NCBI GenBank assembly: GCA_049601915.1
Contig: JBMYRB010000001.1
Location: 744,001-808,000 of the forward strand
Direction of reading: 5' to 3'
Source of the DNA: UBA8079 sp049601915
Lineage (GTDB): Bacteria; Pseudomonadota; Alphaproteobacteria; UBA6615
Length of the DNA stretch: 64,000 nt
Shown piece by piece: positions 25,370-34,414 of this stretch; position 1 is the first letter of the stretch, and each line of letters begins with the position of its first letter. Both the position numbers and the translations under genes were made by a program. The notes under the pieces were generated by a model that saw only the letters and a program-made list of their open reading frames with translations, made no database searches and was not told the origin of the DNA.

Positions 25370-26418
25370 CAACCGCACAGATGAAAATCGCGGATTGCGT
25401 CATAGGCCGGGACTGCCCACCATTCGTGATTGCCGAACTGTCGGCAAATCACAATGGCAGCCTCGATCGCGCGCTTGAGATTGTGACCGCGGCCGGTGAA
25501 GCCGGGGCTGATGCCGTTAAGCTGCAGACCTATACCGCCGACAGCCTCACCATAGACCATGACGGGCCGGGGTTCACGATCGAAGGGGGCTTGTGGGACG
25601 GCTATACGTTGCACGCGCTTTATGAAGAAGCGCACACACCCTGGGATTGGCACGAGGCGCTGTTTGCGCGCGGTCGCGAACTTGGGATGATTGTTTTCTC
25701 GAGCCCGTTCGACGCGCGTGCGGTGGACTTCCTCGAGGGCCTCGACGCGCCCGCCCACAAGATCGCCTCGTTTGAACTGATTGATTTGCCACTGATCCGC
25801 AAGGTCGCGGCGACCGGCAAGCCGATGATCATGTCGACCGGCATGGCCAACCTTGCAGATATCGATGCGGCCGTTACAGCGGCACAGGAATCGGGTGGCG
25901 GCGATATCGCCCTGCTACATTGTACCAGCGGCTATCCGACGCCCGCTGCAGAGGCCGACCTGCGGACCATTCCGCATCTCGCCGAAGCATTTGGTCTCGT
26001 CACCGGCCTTTCCGACCATACGCCCGGTGTCGGCGCGCCGGTGGCCGCGGTGGCGCTTGGCGCGGCGATCATCGAGAAACACTTCACGCTCGATCGCGCC
26101 GACGGCGGTCCCGATGCCGCTTTCTCGCTCGAACCCGACGAGTTCCGGATGCTGTGTGACAGCGTGAAACTCGGTTGGGAGGCGCTTGGCGGGGTGCGCT
26201 ACGAGAAGACCGCTGCCGAAAGCGGAAGTATGCAGTTCCGCCGATCGCTCTATGTCGTTGCCGATTTGGCGGCCGGTGATGTGCTGACGGCGGACAACCT
26301 GCGTTCGATCCGGCCCGGCTTCGGCCTGCCGCCGAAATATATCGATGTGTTGCTGGGCAAACGGGTCAATCGCGACATCTCACGCGGCACGCCGATGTCC
26401 TGGGACCTGATTGCATGA
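25366..26418 (+). CDS. pseI: Pseudaminic acid synthase, PseI
   Basis: PseI condenses the free diacetamido-altrose sugar with PEP. It shares the NeuB fold (FVIAELSANHNGSLD, KLQTYTADSLT, EKHFTLDRADGGPD) but has PseI-type sequence in the first half (LWDGYTLHALYEEAHTPWDWH). A C-terminal SAF segment (AAGDVLTADNLRSIRPG) is present. The product is 350 residues from ATG 25366, overlapping pseG. A longer upstream frame runs into pseG and is rejected. The PseI-specific segment is the main reason to separate it from the synthase at 1.4 kb. Confidence 0.92.
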   Translation: MTTAQMKIADCVIGRDCPPFVIAELSANHNGSLDRALEIVTAAGEAGADAVKLQTYTADSLTIDHDGPGFTIEGGLWDGYTLHALYEEAHTPWDWHEALFARGRELGMIVFSSPFDARAVDFLEGLDAPAHKIASFELIDLPLIRKVAATGKPMIMSTGMANLADIDAAVTAAQESGGGDIALLHCTSGYPTPAAEADLRTIPHLAEAFGLVTGLSDHTPGVGAPVAAVALGAAIIEKHFTLDRADGGPDAAFSLEPDEFRMLCDSVKLGWEALGGVRYEKTAAESGSMQFRRSLYVVADLAAGDVLTADNLRSIRPGFGLPPKYIDVLLGKRVNRDISRGTPMSWDLIA

Positions 26419-26894
26419 TGACGGCCCCCGCAAGTACCGGGACTGCCGCTATCTTGCGGCCTGTTAGGGCGGAGGATTCGGGGCTGCTGTTCGCCTGGGT
26501 GAACAACCCCGACAGCCTTACCGCCAGCCTCGACACGAATGCGCCGATCACGCGGGACGCTCATGAGGGCTGGTTTGCCGCACGGCTGGCCGACCCGCAT
26601 ACGCGAATCTGGATTGTTGAGCGCGACGGTGTCCCGGTCGGGAGCGTGCGTTTTCAGGACAAGGGCGACGGACCGGAAGTCGCGATCTATATCGATGCGT
26701 CGGCACGTGATGTGGGGATTGCTGGTTCGGTGCTCGGTCTCGCCCTCGATGAAGCGCGCGCCGTATGGCCCGGCCGCGATGCGATTGCCCGCGTACGCCC
26801 AGACAACGCCGCGTCGCAGCGCGTGTTTGGGCGAGCCGGTTTTGCCGTGCAGAAGCAGGCCCACGATCACCTGATCTATACGCGCGCGCTATGA
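26415..26894 (+). CDS. pseH: PseH-type GNAT N-acetyltransferase
   Basis: The 159-residue GNAT protein acetylates the 4-amino sugar made by PseC. It has an acetyl-CoA-binding pattern in the second half (SARDVGIAGSVLGLALDEA) and DNAASQRVFGRAGF near the C-terminus. It lies between pseI and pseF, each overlap being four bases. ATG 26415 is directly followed by a second ATG (26418); either could be used. The function depends on context as well as family. Confidence 0.85.
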   Translation: MMTAPASTGTAAILRPVRAEDSGLLFAWVNNPDSLTASLDTNAPITRDAHEGWFAARLADPHTRIWIVERDGVPVGSVRFQDKGDGPEVAIYIDASARDVGIAGSVLGLALDEARAVWPGRDAIARVRPDNAASQRVFGRAGFAVQKQAHDHLIYTRAL

Positions 26895-27610
26895 ACGGGA
26901 TCGAGAAAAGTGAACCGGTCTGTGTTGCGATCATCCCGGCGCGTGGCGGCAGCAAGCGGATACCGGGAAAGAACATACGGCCGTTCGCGGGTCGGCCGAT
27001 GATCGAATACGCCGTCGAATTGGCCCGTTCGTCGGGTCTGTTTGTGCGTGTCGTGGTCAGCACCGACTCCGATGAGGTCACGACAGTCGCCGAGCAGGCC
27101 GGAGCCGAGGTGCCGTTCCGCCGGCCGGCCGGGTTGGCCGATGACCACACGACAACGGCGGCTGTGCTGGCACATGCCCTCGATGCGCTCGATGGGCGCG
27201 CGCGTTACGACTATGCCTGCTGCATATATCCCGCGACGCCGTTTACAACGTCCGACGATCTGCACGCCGGACTTGCCTTGGTCGCCGACGGTGGCGCGGC
27301 TTCATCCTTTGCGGTGGCCGGGTTCGCCGCCCCGATCTGGCGTGCCATGGAACGCGGGCCGGAAGGCAATCTGTCGTTGGTCTGGCCGGAGCATCGCGCC
27401 GCCCGCAGTCAGGATCTGCCGGAAACCTTCCACGATGCGGGCCAGTTCTACTGGGTCCCCGTCGACGGCTTTCTGGACGCGCCGGTTCTGCTGACGGATA
27501 GCTCACGGGGTGTCATTTTCGAGCGCTGGCGCGCCCACGATATCGACACCGAAGAGGATTGGGTGCGCGCCGAGGCGATATATCAAACACTAAAGCAAGG
27601 TGCCGTGTGA
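26891..27610 (+). CDS. pseF: CMP-pseudaminate cytidylyltransferase, PseF
   Basis: PseF activates pseudaminic acid with CTP. Motifs are IPARGGSKRIPGKNIRPF near the N-terminus, CIYPATPFTTSDDL, and the C-terminal AHDIDTEEDWVRAE pattern. The product is 239 residues from ATG 26891, which overlaps pseH. It differs clearly from LegF at 16.6 kb, for example YPATPF in place of QPTSPLR. Its stop overlaps the methylase gene (GTGA). Confidence 0.92.
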   Translation: MNGIEKSEPVCVAIIPARGGSKRIPGKNIRPFAGRPMIEYAVELARSSGLFVRVVVSTDSDEVTTVAEQAGAEVPFRRPAGLADDHTTTAAVLAHALDALDGRARYDYACCIYPATPFTTSDDLHAGLALVADGGAASSFAVAGFAAPIWRAMERGPEGNLSLVWPEHRAARSQDLPETFHDAGQFYWVPVDGFLDAPVLLTDSSRGVIFERWRAHDIDTEEDWVRAEAIYQTLKQGAV

Positions 27611-28251
27611 CCGGAACAAATGAACAGGTTTCCTTCTGGCGTGGTGCGTTTGGCGACGATTATGCCGACCGTAACGACGCCAGTACCGAGGCTCTCGCCA
27701 GCCGCACCGACATGTGGCGGCGAATTCTTGACCCGCTGGCTGAACCGCCGGGTTCGATCCTCGAGGTCGGCGCCAACATCGGCCTCAATATGCGCGCGCT
27801 GGCCACGCTGACTAGCGGCGACCTGCATGCGGTCGAACCGGGGGCGAAGGCGCGCGAAATTCTGTCCACCTGCGGTGCGCTGCCGCTGGAACATGTCGTC
27901 GACGCCACGGCAGCCGCCTTGCCGTTCGACGATTCTAGTGTGGACATGGTCTTCACAAGCGGCGTTCTGATCCATATTGCGCCGGACGATCTGCTGCCGG
28001 CCTGTCACGAGATGCACCGGGTGAGCGGCCGATATATCGTCTGCGCCGAGTATTTCAATCCGGTCCCGGTGGAGATCGAGTACCGCGGCCACACCGGCTT
28101 CCTGTGGAAACGTGATTTCGGCAGTTTCTGGATGGAGAACTTCCCCGACCTCGAGCTTGTCGACTACGGGTTCTTCTGGAAGCGCGCGACCGGGCTCGAT
28201 GATTTGACCTGGTGGCTGTTCCGCAAGATGGGCGACGACAACACCGCATGA
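27607..28251 (+). CDS. Pseudaminic acid biosynthesis-associated methyltransferase
   Basis: The 214-residue class I methyltransferase has SILEVGANIGLNMRAL as its SAM motif and MVFTSGVLIHIAPDDL after it. Proteins with this pattern commonly follow pseF and are annotated as pseudaminic-acid-associated methylases; their exact substrate is not established. GTG 27607 overlaps pseF. The C-terminus (TWWLFRKMGDD) is also typical of this group. It could methylate the sugar or an N-acyl group. Confidence 0.8.
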   Translation: MTGTNEQVSFWRGAFGDDYADRNDASTEALASRTDMWRRILDPLAEPPGSILEVGANIGLNMRALATLTSGDLHAVEPGAKAREILSTCGALPLEHVVDATAAALPFDDSSVDMVFTSGVLIHIAPDDLLPACHEMHRVSGRYIVCAEYFNPVPVEIEYRGHTGFLWKRDFGSFWMENFPDLELVDYGFFWKRATGLDDLTWWLFRKMGDDNTA

Positions 28252-29825
28252 GAGGCGATGTGAAATTCGCAGTAGCGGTGGAAGTCCCGGCAACGCTCGG
28301 TGCCTGGGCGGCGGCTCCGGACACGGTGCGCTGGCCGGTGCGGTTCTCTGATATTGCCTCGCCCCTGGCAGATATCTACCGACGCTATGTCGATGCCGTG
28401 GCGGCGCTCGACGTTCCTGATGCGCGGAGCGTGGTTTTGCTTGGTCGGCGGGCGATGCCGGTCATGACGCTCGTACAATTTGCGCTTTGGAGCGACGCGG
28501 CGCGGCGCCACGGCCAACGGCTTGTCGGCGATCCGCTGTTTGACTACCTCGCCGGGGCCGAGGTGCCGGCGCCCGATACGCTGCGCCCGATTGGCCAACC
28601 GGCCACGCCGGGTGGCTTGTGGCTGCGTCGGCTGGCACGGACACACAGTTGGACACCATGGCACCGGCTCCCGCGGGCGATGATCGCGCCGGACGGTGTC
28701 GCGCTCGCACATAATTCGCTGCTGCGCACCTGGCTGCGTGAGGCGGGCCCGACGGTCCGTAACGCCTATGACGAGGAGTTCGCCCGCTCCGAGAAGATCG
28801 ACGAGGCTTTCCAGCAACGTATCGATGTCGATGGTCTCGCGGACTACATGACTACTGCGCTGACCCGCGACCTGCCGGTCGATGGCGACATTCACGAACG
28901 GACGGCTGGCGGCATCCGCGCCGTACTCGCCGAATCCTTCGATGACAGTGTCCGGCTGCTCGCCCGGTTGCGCGCCACACCGAAGCTGCCCGCGCGTCTG
29001 TTCAGCGGCACCGGCGCCAAACGTATGTCCCGTGCACTTGGACTCGAAATCATGCGGCGTGGCGGCGAGGCGGTCCGGCACGATCACGGGGGCTCCTACG
29101 TGCTGCTCGATTCACCCGATTCGGTCGCGCTTAATGAGATGTCGGTCAGCACCCGCTTCGTCGTCGCCACGCCGGGCGCCGCAGAAAGCGAGGGTCTTCG
29201 AGTTGCCCGGCAGCGTGCGGCGCTGCTGGGAAGTTGCACGATCGAGGGCGGGCCCGGTGACCCGGGCCTGGATGTCGGCGTCACCGGATTGGCGCGCAAG
29301 CCCGCGTCCGGGGGGCAGCGTCGCGTGATGTATGTCTCGACACTCTTTTATGGTTTGCATCAGGTCAGTCCGCCGGTTCTGCCGGCGCCGCTCTATGCCG
29401 ACTGGCAGACAAGGTTGATCGGACTGCTGCGCGGCATGCCGATCGATTTCTCTTGTAAGCCGCATCCTGGCGGTCTCCGGCCGCCACCGGAATTGGCGCC
29501 GGCGCGTGACGTGCGCAGTGTCGCCGCTCGGTTCGAGGAGGCGGTCGCCGAAGTCGATGTGTTGATCTACGATTTTCCCGCGACGACTACACTTGCCGTC
29601 GGTTTGTGCACCGATCGTTCCATTGTCCTCGTTGATCACGGCACCATGCGGTTCGGTGAATCGCATCGTGATGCCATCGCGGCGCGCTGCCGCATCGTGC
29701 CCGCCACCTATGACGACCGGAACTGCCCGATCGTGGACAGAGACGAGCTCGAAACAGCCATCTGTGATGGCCCGACGGTGGCAGATCCCGGATATTTTAG
29801 ACGCCTTTTCCTTGGTAAAACCTGA
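28248..29825 (+). CDS. Large protein of unknown function, possible glycosyltransferase
   Basis: I do not recognise the family. The 525-residue protein lacks a signal peptide or membrane segments. The C-terminal third has features seen in GT-B surface-polysaccharide enzymes: FSCKPHPGGLRPPPEL, then VLIYDFPATTTLAVGLC and IVLVDHGTMRF. The position after the pse genes, with a four-base overlap, would suit a transferase that uses CMP-pseudaminate. No Maf-type motif is seen. The start is ATG 28248; further internal methionines are not better supported. Confidence 0.5.
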   Translation: MRGDVKFAVAVEVPATLGAWAAAPDTVRWPVRFSDIASPLADIYRRYVDAVAALDVPDARSVVLLGRRAMPVMTLVQFALWSDAARRHGQRLVGDPLFDYLAGAEVPAPDTLRPIGQPATPGGLWLRRLARTHSWTPWHRLPRAMIAPDGVALAHNSLLRTWLREAGPTVRNAYDEEFARSEKIDEAFQQRIDVDGLADYMTTALTRDLPVDGDIHERTAGGIRAVLAESFDDSVRLLARLRATPKLPARLFSGTGAKRMSRALGLEIMRRGGEAVRHDHGGSYVLLDSPDSVALNEMSVSTRFVVATPGAAESEGLRVARQRAALLGSCTIEGGPGDPGLDVGVTGLARKPASGGQRRVMYVSTLFYGLHQVSPPVLPAPLYADWQTRLIGLLRGMPIDFSCKPHPGGLRPPPELAPARDVRSVAARFEEAVAEVDVLIYDFPATTTLAVGLCTDRSIVLVDHGTMRFGESHRDAIAARCRIVPATYDDRNCPIVDRDELETAICDGPTVADPGYFRRLFLGKT

Positions 29826-29832
29826 CTCAGAA

Positions 29833-31509
29833 ATGACCGACACGCGACCTGCTCCGACAATGACCAAGCCCCGGATCGACGCGCTCGTCTCGGCGCGCTT
29901 TGGTTGGCGCTGCCTGACTGCGGGTGACCGGGATTTATGGTTCCGCGGCCATGTACGCGATCGGTCGGATGAAGTACTCGCTGCCGAGGCCGCCGTGCTG
30001 TCACGCACCGATATCGCCGGCTGGCTCGATGGCCTCGACGGTCACTTCGCGTTGATCCTGGCCGGCCCCGAATGGTCGCTCGCCGCGGTCGATCCGGTTC
30101 GGTCGTCGCCGCTTATCTGGGCGCAACGCGATGACGTGATCTATGTGACGCATGATGGCCCGAGATTGCGTGAGACGCTCGGTCTTGGCCCCGACGACAT
30201 CGATGTCGCCCAGGGCGATGCCTTTGCGATGGGCGGTTTTACCATCGGCAGCGCGACCCTCTATGGCGCGATCCGCCAACTGATCCCCGGCACGTTCCTG
30301 CTGTCGGCCCCTGACGCGGCTTGCACCATAGGGTCGTACCATAGCTGGCGGCCGCGCCAGCCGTTGGAAACCAACCGGAACGATCTGGCCGCGACGCTGT
30401 CACGGCTGCATGAGAACCTGATCGAACGGCTGGTATCCGATGCTGCCGGCCGACCGATTCTGGTGCCTCTTTCGGCCGGTCTCGATTCGCGCATGATCGC
30501 CTCGGGTCTTTCGGCGGCCGGTTATGACAACGTGCACTGCGTTGCCTATGGGCGCGCCGGCAACCGCGAGGCCGTCATCAGCCGGCAGATCGCGCAGCGT
30601 CTCGGCTATCGCTGGTCGTTCGTGCCTTACACAAACGCCAAGGTGCGCGCCGCCTGGGCGAGCGATGACCATCGGGCCTATGACGCTTATGTGGACAGCT
30701 TCACCTCCATCACCTTTCCGCAGGATTATCTTGCGCTCGCCACGCTGCGAGACCGAGGTGACCTGCCTGCGGACACGCTCGTCGTTAACGGCCAGTCCGG
30801 GGACTTCACGTCCGGCAACCACATACCGAAATCGATGATCGGGCATGACGGCGGATCGGACGATGTGCGAATGGAGCGAATCCTCGATGCCCTTGTCGCC
30901 AAGCAATACAAACATTGGTCGGGGCTGGCGACGGCCGAACGCATGGCGCGCATTCGTTCCCTCCTGACCTCGGAAATCATGGCTGCGGGCGGGCTGCCCG
31001 AAGATCCGGAGGATGACTTCGGGGTCTATGAGTATGGTGAGTTCGTCGACCGTCAGGCGAAGTATGTGATCAACGGTCAGCGGCTCTACGAGTATTTCGG
31101 TCTCGACTGGCGTCTGCCCCTGTGGGAGCGGCCCAACCTGGATTTCTGGGAACATGCGCCGCTGTGGGCCAAGGCCAACCAGTCGCTCTACCGCGAGGTG
31201 CTCGAACAGGATAATTGGGGCGGCGTGTGGCGAGACATTCCGGTCAACCCGATGCGTATTCGGCCGGTCTCGCTGATGGTCGTGCGACAGATCGCCAAGG
31301 TCCTGCACGCGCCTCTCGGCGCCGAGCGTTGGCATGCCTTTGAACGGCGCTACTTTGCCTACTGGATGCAGCCGCTTTGCGCGTTTTCGAGCTGGCGCTA
31401 CCGGGACGTCGTGAGCGCCGAACTTGGCCCATTGGGGGCCATCGCCTTCCACATCCGCAAATATATGGACGCGGTGACGAACGAACAGTCACCCTGGTTT
31501 CCACGATGA
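29833..31509 (+). CDS. Asparagine synthase-like amidotransferase without the glutaminase Cys
   Basis: The 558-residue protein resembles asparagine synthetase B. The C-terminal half carries the PP-loop variant VPLSAGLDSRMIA (usual SGGLDS) and a long helical synthetase region. The N-terminal domain (to about residue 200) has the class II amidotransferase layout but no Cys at position 2, so glutamine hydrolysis is unlikely there. It may use free ammonia or act with HisH2. Relatives in polysaccharide loci amidate sugar carboxylates, a plausible role on a nonulosonic or uronic acid. Start could be ATG 29833 or 29860. Confidence 0.7.
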   Translation: MTDTRPAPTMTKPRIDALVSARFGWRCLTAGDRDLWFRGHVRDRSDEVLAAEAAVLSRTDIAGWLDGLDGHFALILAGPEWSLAAVDPVRSSPLIWAQRDDVIYVTHDGPRLRETLGLGPDDIDVAQGDAFAMGGFTIGSATLYGAIRQLIPGTFLLSAPDAACTIGSYHSWRPRQPLETNRNDLAATLSRLHENLIERLVSDAAGRPILVPLSAGLDSRMIASGLSAAGYDNVHCVAYGRAGNREAVISRQIAQRLGYRWSFVPYTNAKVRAAWASDDHRAYDAYVDSFTSITFPQDYLALATLRDRGDLPADTLVVNGQSGDFTSGNHIPKSMIGHDGGSDDVRMERILDALVAKQYKHWSGLATAERMARIRSLLTSEIMAAGGLPEDPEDDFGVYEYGEFVDRQAKYVINGQRLYEYFGLDWRLPLWERPNLDFWEHAPLWAKANQSLYREVLEQDNWGGVWRDIPVNPMRIRPVSLMVVRQIAKVLHAPLGAERWHAFERRYFAYWMQPLCAFSSWRYRDVVSAELGPLGAIAFHIRKYMDAVTNEQSPWFPR

Positions 31510-32417
31510 AACGAGACATCAAACCTCTCTCGGCAGGTGATATTGCCGGGCGGCTCGATCTGCCGCTCGACGGTGATGACACGATTGTATCGGGTGTTGC
31601 ACCCTTCCCGCCGGACGAAGGTGATGTTCTGTGTTTCGCTGTCCGCTTGCCCGACGGCTCGCTGACACCGCTGCCTGCGGGTTGCGTCGTTATCGCGACG
31701 GCGGCATTGCAACATGGTTTGCGCGATGCCGGTGCAGCCGTGATCGTCAGCGCGAACCCGAAGTTCGATTTCTGTCGGCTCTTCCATTTGCTCGGCGAAG
31801 GATCGACGCCGGGTATTGACCCGGCGGCACATATCGGGCCCGAAGTCGTCGTCGCTGAGACCGCCGTAATCGGCCCCGGCTGTGTGCTCGAGGGCAATAT
31901 CCATGTCGGTGATGGCACGCGGATCGGCGCCAATGTCGTGCTTCGCAACCAGGTCACGACCGGTCGCAACGTATCCATTCGCAATGGCAGCGTAATTGGC
32001 GAGGACGCCTTCAGTTTCGGGTTCTCCGACGCCAACCACGCCAACGCGCAGACGCTTCGTTTCCCCTGTTTTGGCGGTGTCGTCATCGAGGATGGCGTCG
32101 AGATCGGAAACAATTGCGTCATCTCGCGGGGCACATTTCGCGATACCGTTCTGGGTGAGGGCGCGCGGATAAATGACCTCGCCCATCTCGGCAACGAGGT
32201 GCGGGTCGGCGCGCGCAGCACGGTCACAGCGCATTGCGACATCAGCGCCCGGGTCAATATCGGAACCGGGTGCTGGATCGGTCAAAGCGCCGCTGTTCGC
32301 CAGGGGCTGTCGATCGGTGACGGTGCGACGGTCGGCATGGGCGCGGTGGTGACCAGCGATGTCGCGGCGCATACCGTGGTCATGGGCGTTCCGGCGCGCT
32401 TCAAACGCGATGCCTGA
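31506..32417 (+). CDS. LpxD-like left-handed beta-helix N-acyltransferase
   Basis: The 303-residue protein starts with an LpxD-type N-terminal domain (ISAGD-like opening, then SGVAPFPPDEGDVLCF), followed by hexapeptide repeats from about residue 100 to 290 (IGPEVVVAETAVIGPGCVL and onward). It ends with GVPARFKRDA. Its place far from lipid A genes suggests N-acylation of an amino sugar in this glycan rather than lipid A synthesis, but I cannot exclude the latter. ATG 31506 overlaps the preceding stop. Confidence 0.75.
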   Translation: MKRDIKPLSAGDIAGRLDLPLDGDDTIVSGVAPFPPDEGDVLCFAVRLPDGSLTPLPAGCVVIATAALQHGLRDAGAAVIVSANPKFDFCRLFHLLGEGSTPGIDPAAHIGPEVVVAETAVIGPGCVLEGNIHVGDGTRIGANVVLRNQVTTGRNVSIRNGSVIGEDAFSFGFSDANHANAQTLRFPCFGGVVIEDGVEIGNNCVISRGTFRDTVLGEGARINDLAHLGNEVRVGARSTVTAHCDISARVNIGTGCWIGQSAAVRQGLSIGDGATVGMGAVVTSDVAAHTVVMGVPARFKRDA

Positions 32418-33669
32418 TCACGCGATTGCAACTGTATCGCGTGCGCGAATGAAAGGTGGAGGCCGGACCGGCGTGCTCTATCTCGATGTCGAGGGCGGTT
32501 GGGGCGGATCGTCGCGATCGCTCTACTACCTGGTTGAATCACTCGATCGCAGCGCTTTCGGGCCGGTCGTTCTGCTGCGCAAGGCCGGCCCTGTCGAGGA
32601 ACGCTATCGCGCGATAGGGGTGGAATGTCGGGTCATGCCGGAGATCCCGTCCTTTCGGCCGGGCGACCGCAAGAATGCGATCGCGTTCCTGCTGTATGTA
32701 TGGAAACTCAGGCGGCTGCCGGCCTTACTGCGCCGCCTCGCACCGATTGTCGCCGAGCACGATATTCGTCTTCTGCACGTTAACCATGAGAGTCTTGCCG
32801 TGACCGGCGCGTTCATTGCCAAACATTACGACCTGCCCTGGATTGGCCATGTTCGGACGTTGCTGACGCCGGGATGGTTTGCGCGCCGTGTGCACCGTCT
32901 GATGGCGCGGGCGGCCAGCCATATCATTTTCATAACGGAGCCGAACCGTGCGCATTTTCAGATGTTGTCTGGCGAGAGGTTCGACAAGGGACGAACCAGC
33001 GTTGTCCACAACATCATTCCTATGGAAGAAGGGGCGGCGCAGCCGTTGGCGGAACTGACCGACCCACCCAACCGGTTTCGCGTTTTGTCATTGACCAATT
33101 TTTCGCCGTCACGCGGCGTCGACCGTATCATCGACGTCGCTGAGGCCCTGCAGCGGCGCGGCGAGACGCGGTTTTCATTCTACCTGTGTGGCCAGCCTGC
33201 ACTGACCAACGCCCTGACCGGGCGGGCGGCGCCTTACTATGCGTCGATTGTATCTCGTGTCGACCAGGCGGGCCTCGGCGCCATGGTCCACTTTCCCGGT
33301 CATGTTAGCGCGCCCGAGCGTGCGCTCGTGACCTGTGATGCGCTGATCAAGCTGACCCGGCAGGCGAACCCGTGGGGTCGCGATATCATCGAGGCGCTCG
33401 CGGCTGGTGTACCTGTGTTGACGCTTGGCTCTTTCGAGGATTTCGTCACCAATGGAGTGAACGGTTTCATTGACGAAAGTTTCGACGCGGACCGCATGGC
33501 CGATCACCTTGCGGCTCTGGCCGATTCCCCCGAGATGTGTCGGGCCATGAACGCGTCAAACAGGCAGAAGGCCCGAAACCTCTTCGACGGTGAGGCCCGC
33601 GCGCGCGACGTGGCGGAGATCTACACTTCGGTTCTCGGTGGGGTGCAGGTGACGGAGGCGTGCGGGTGA
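32410..33669 (+). CDS. Family 4 glycosyltransferase
   Basis: The 419-residue GT-B protein has the glycine-rich N-terminal loop DVEGGWGGSSRSLYYLV and the donor-binding C-terminus with LTRQANPWGRDIIEALAAGVPVLTLGS, which carries the E-x7-E pattern of GT4. VHFPGHVSAPERALV also fits. ATG 32410 overlaps the lpxD-like gene by eight bases; the longer upstream frame lies inside that gene. It probably adds a hexose or amino sugar to the glycan repeat. The donor is unknown. Confidence 0.85.
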   Translation: MPDHAIATVSRARMKGGGRTGVLYLDVEGGWGGSSRSLYYLVESLDRSAFGPVVLLRKAGPVEERYRAIGVECRVMPEIPSFRPGDRKNAIAFLLYVWKLRRLPALLRRLAPIVAEHDIRLLHVNHESLAVTGAFIAKHYDLPWIGHVRTLLTPGWFARRVHRLMARAASHIIFITEPNRAHFQMLSGERFDKGRTSVVHNIIPMEEGAAQPLAELTDPPNRFRVLSLTNFSPSRGVDRIIDVAEALQRRGETRFSFYLCGQPALTNALTGRAAPYYASIVSRVDQAGLGAMVHFPGHVSAPERALVTCDALIKLTRQANPWGRDIIEALAAGVPVLTLGSFEDFVTNGVNGFIDESFDADRMADHLAALADSPEMCRAMNASNRQKARNLFDGEARARDVAEIYTSVLGGVQVTEACG

Positions 33670-34412
33670 GCGATGCCGAATTCACCCGTGAAGGCTACCG
33701 GTCGCTGATCTCCGGACTTCTGGAACGGGGCTATAGTACGGTCGGGTACGATGCCGTTGCGCCGGATGAGCGGCACCTGGTGCTGCGCCACGATCTCGAT
33801 ATGTCGATCGATGCGGCGGTCGCAATCGCCGAGATCGAGGCCGGACTGGGGGTGATGGCCCATTACTTCGTGTTGCTGCGGACCGAGATGTACAATCCAT
33901 GGTCCGATCACGGGCGCCGGCAGCTCGCCCGGCTCGCCGGGCTGGGTCATAAGATCGGCCTGCATCTCGATGCGTCCCTCTATCCCGACGATGTCGCGGC
34001 GCTCGACCATGCCGCGGCGGAAGAGTGCACCGTCCTCGCCATGCTGACTGGCCGACCTGTCGACATGATCAGCTTCCACAGGCCCTCGAGCGCCCTGCTC
34101 GGGCGGGCCGACGACGTTGCCGGGCGGGCGCATAGCTATCAGCCGCGCTATTTCCACGATATCGGCTATTGTTCGGACAGCCGCGGCGCCTGGCATCATG
34201 GCCACCCGCTCGATCATGCCGCCATCGGCGAAGGCCGGGCGTTACAACTTCTGACCCACCCGATCTGGTGGGACCGCGACACCGCGCTCGGTCCCGTTGC
34301 GGCACTCGACGGTTTCCGCGCGGTGCGCGACACCGTATTAATGCAGGCGCTCGAAGACAATTGCGAACCCTACCGGGCGGCCGACGATTCCAACGAACCA
34401 ACAAACGGATAA
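33666..34412 (+). CDS. Polysaccharide deacetylase-like (NodB fold) protein
   Basis: The 248-residue protein shows a deacetylase-like metal motif LRHDLDMSIDAA near residue 40, LGHKIGLHLDASLY in the middle, and ISFHRPS. NodB-fold deacetylases remove acetyl from N-acetylated glycans. The usual signal peptide is absent, so it may act on a cytoplasmic sugar intermediate. Start is GTG 33666, overlapping the GT4 stop (GTGA); GTG 33660 is possible. Remote homology makes this a moderate call. Confidence 0.55.
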   Translation: MSDAEFTREGYRSLISGLLERGYSTVGYDAVAPDERHLVLRHDLDMSIDAAVAIAEIEAGLGVMAHYFVLLRTEMYNPWSDHGRRQLARLAGLGHKIGLHLDASLYPDDVAALDHAAAEECTVLAMLTGRPVDMISFHRPSSALLGRADDVAGRAHSYQPRYFHDIGYCSDSRGAWHHGHPLDHAAIGEGRALQLLTHPIWWDRDTALGPVAALDGFRAVRDTVLMQALEDNCEPYRAADDSNEPTNG

Positions 34413-34414
34413 TT

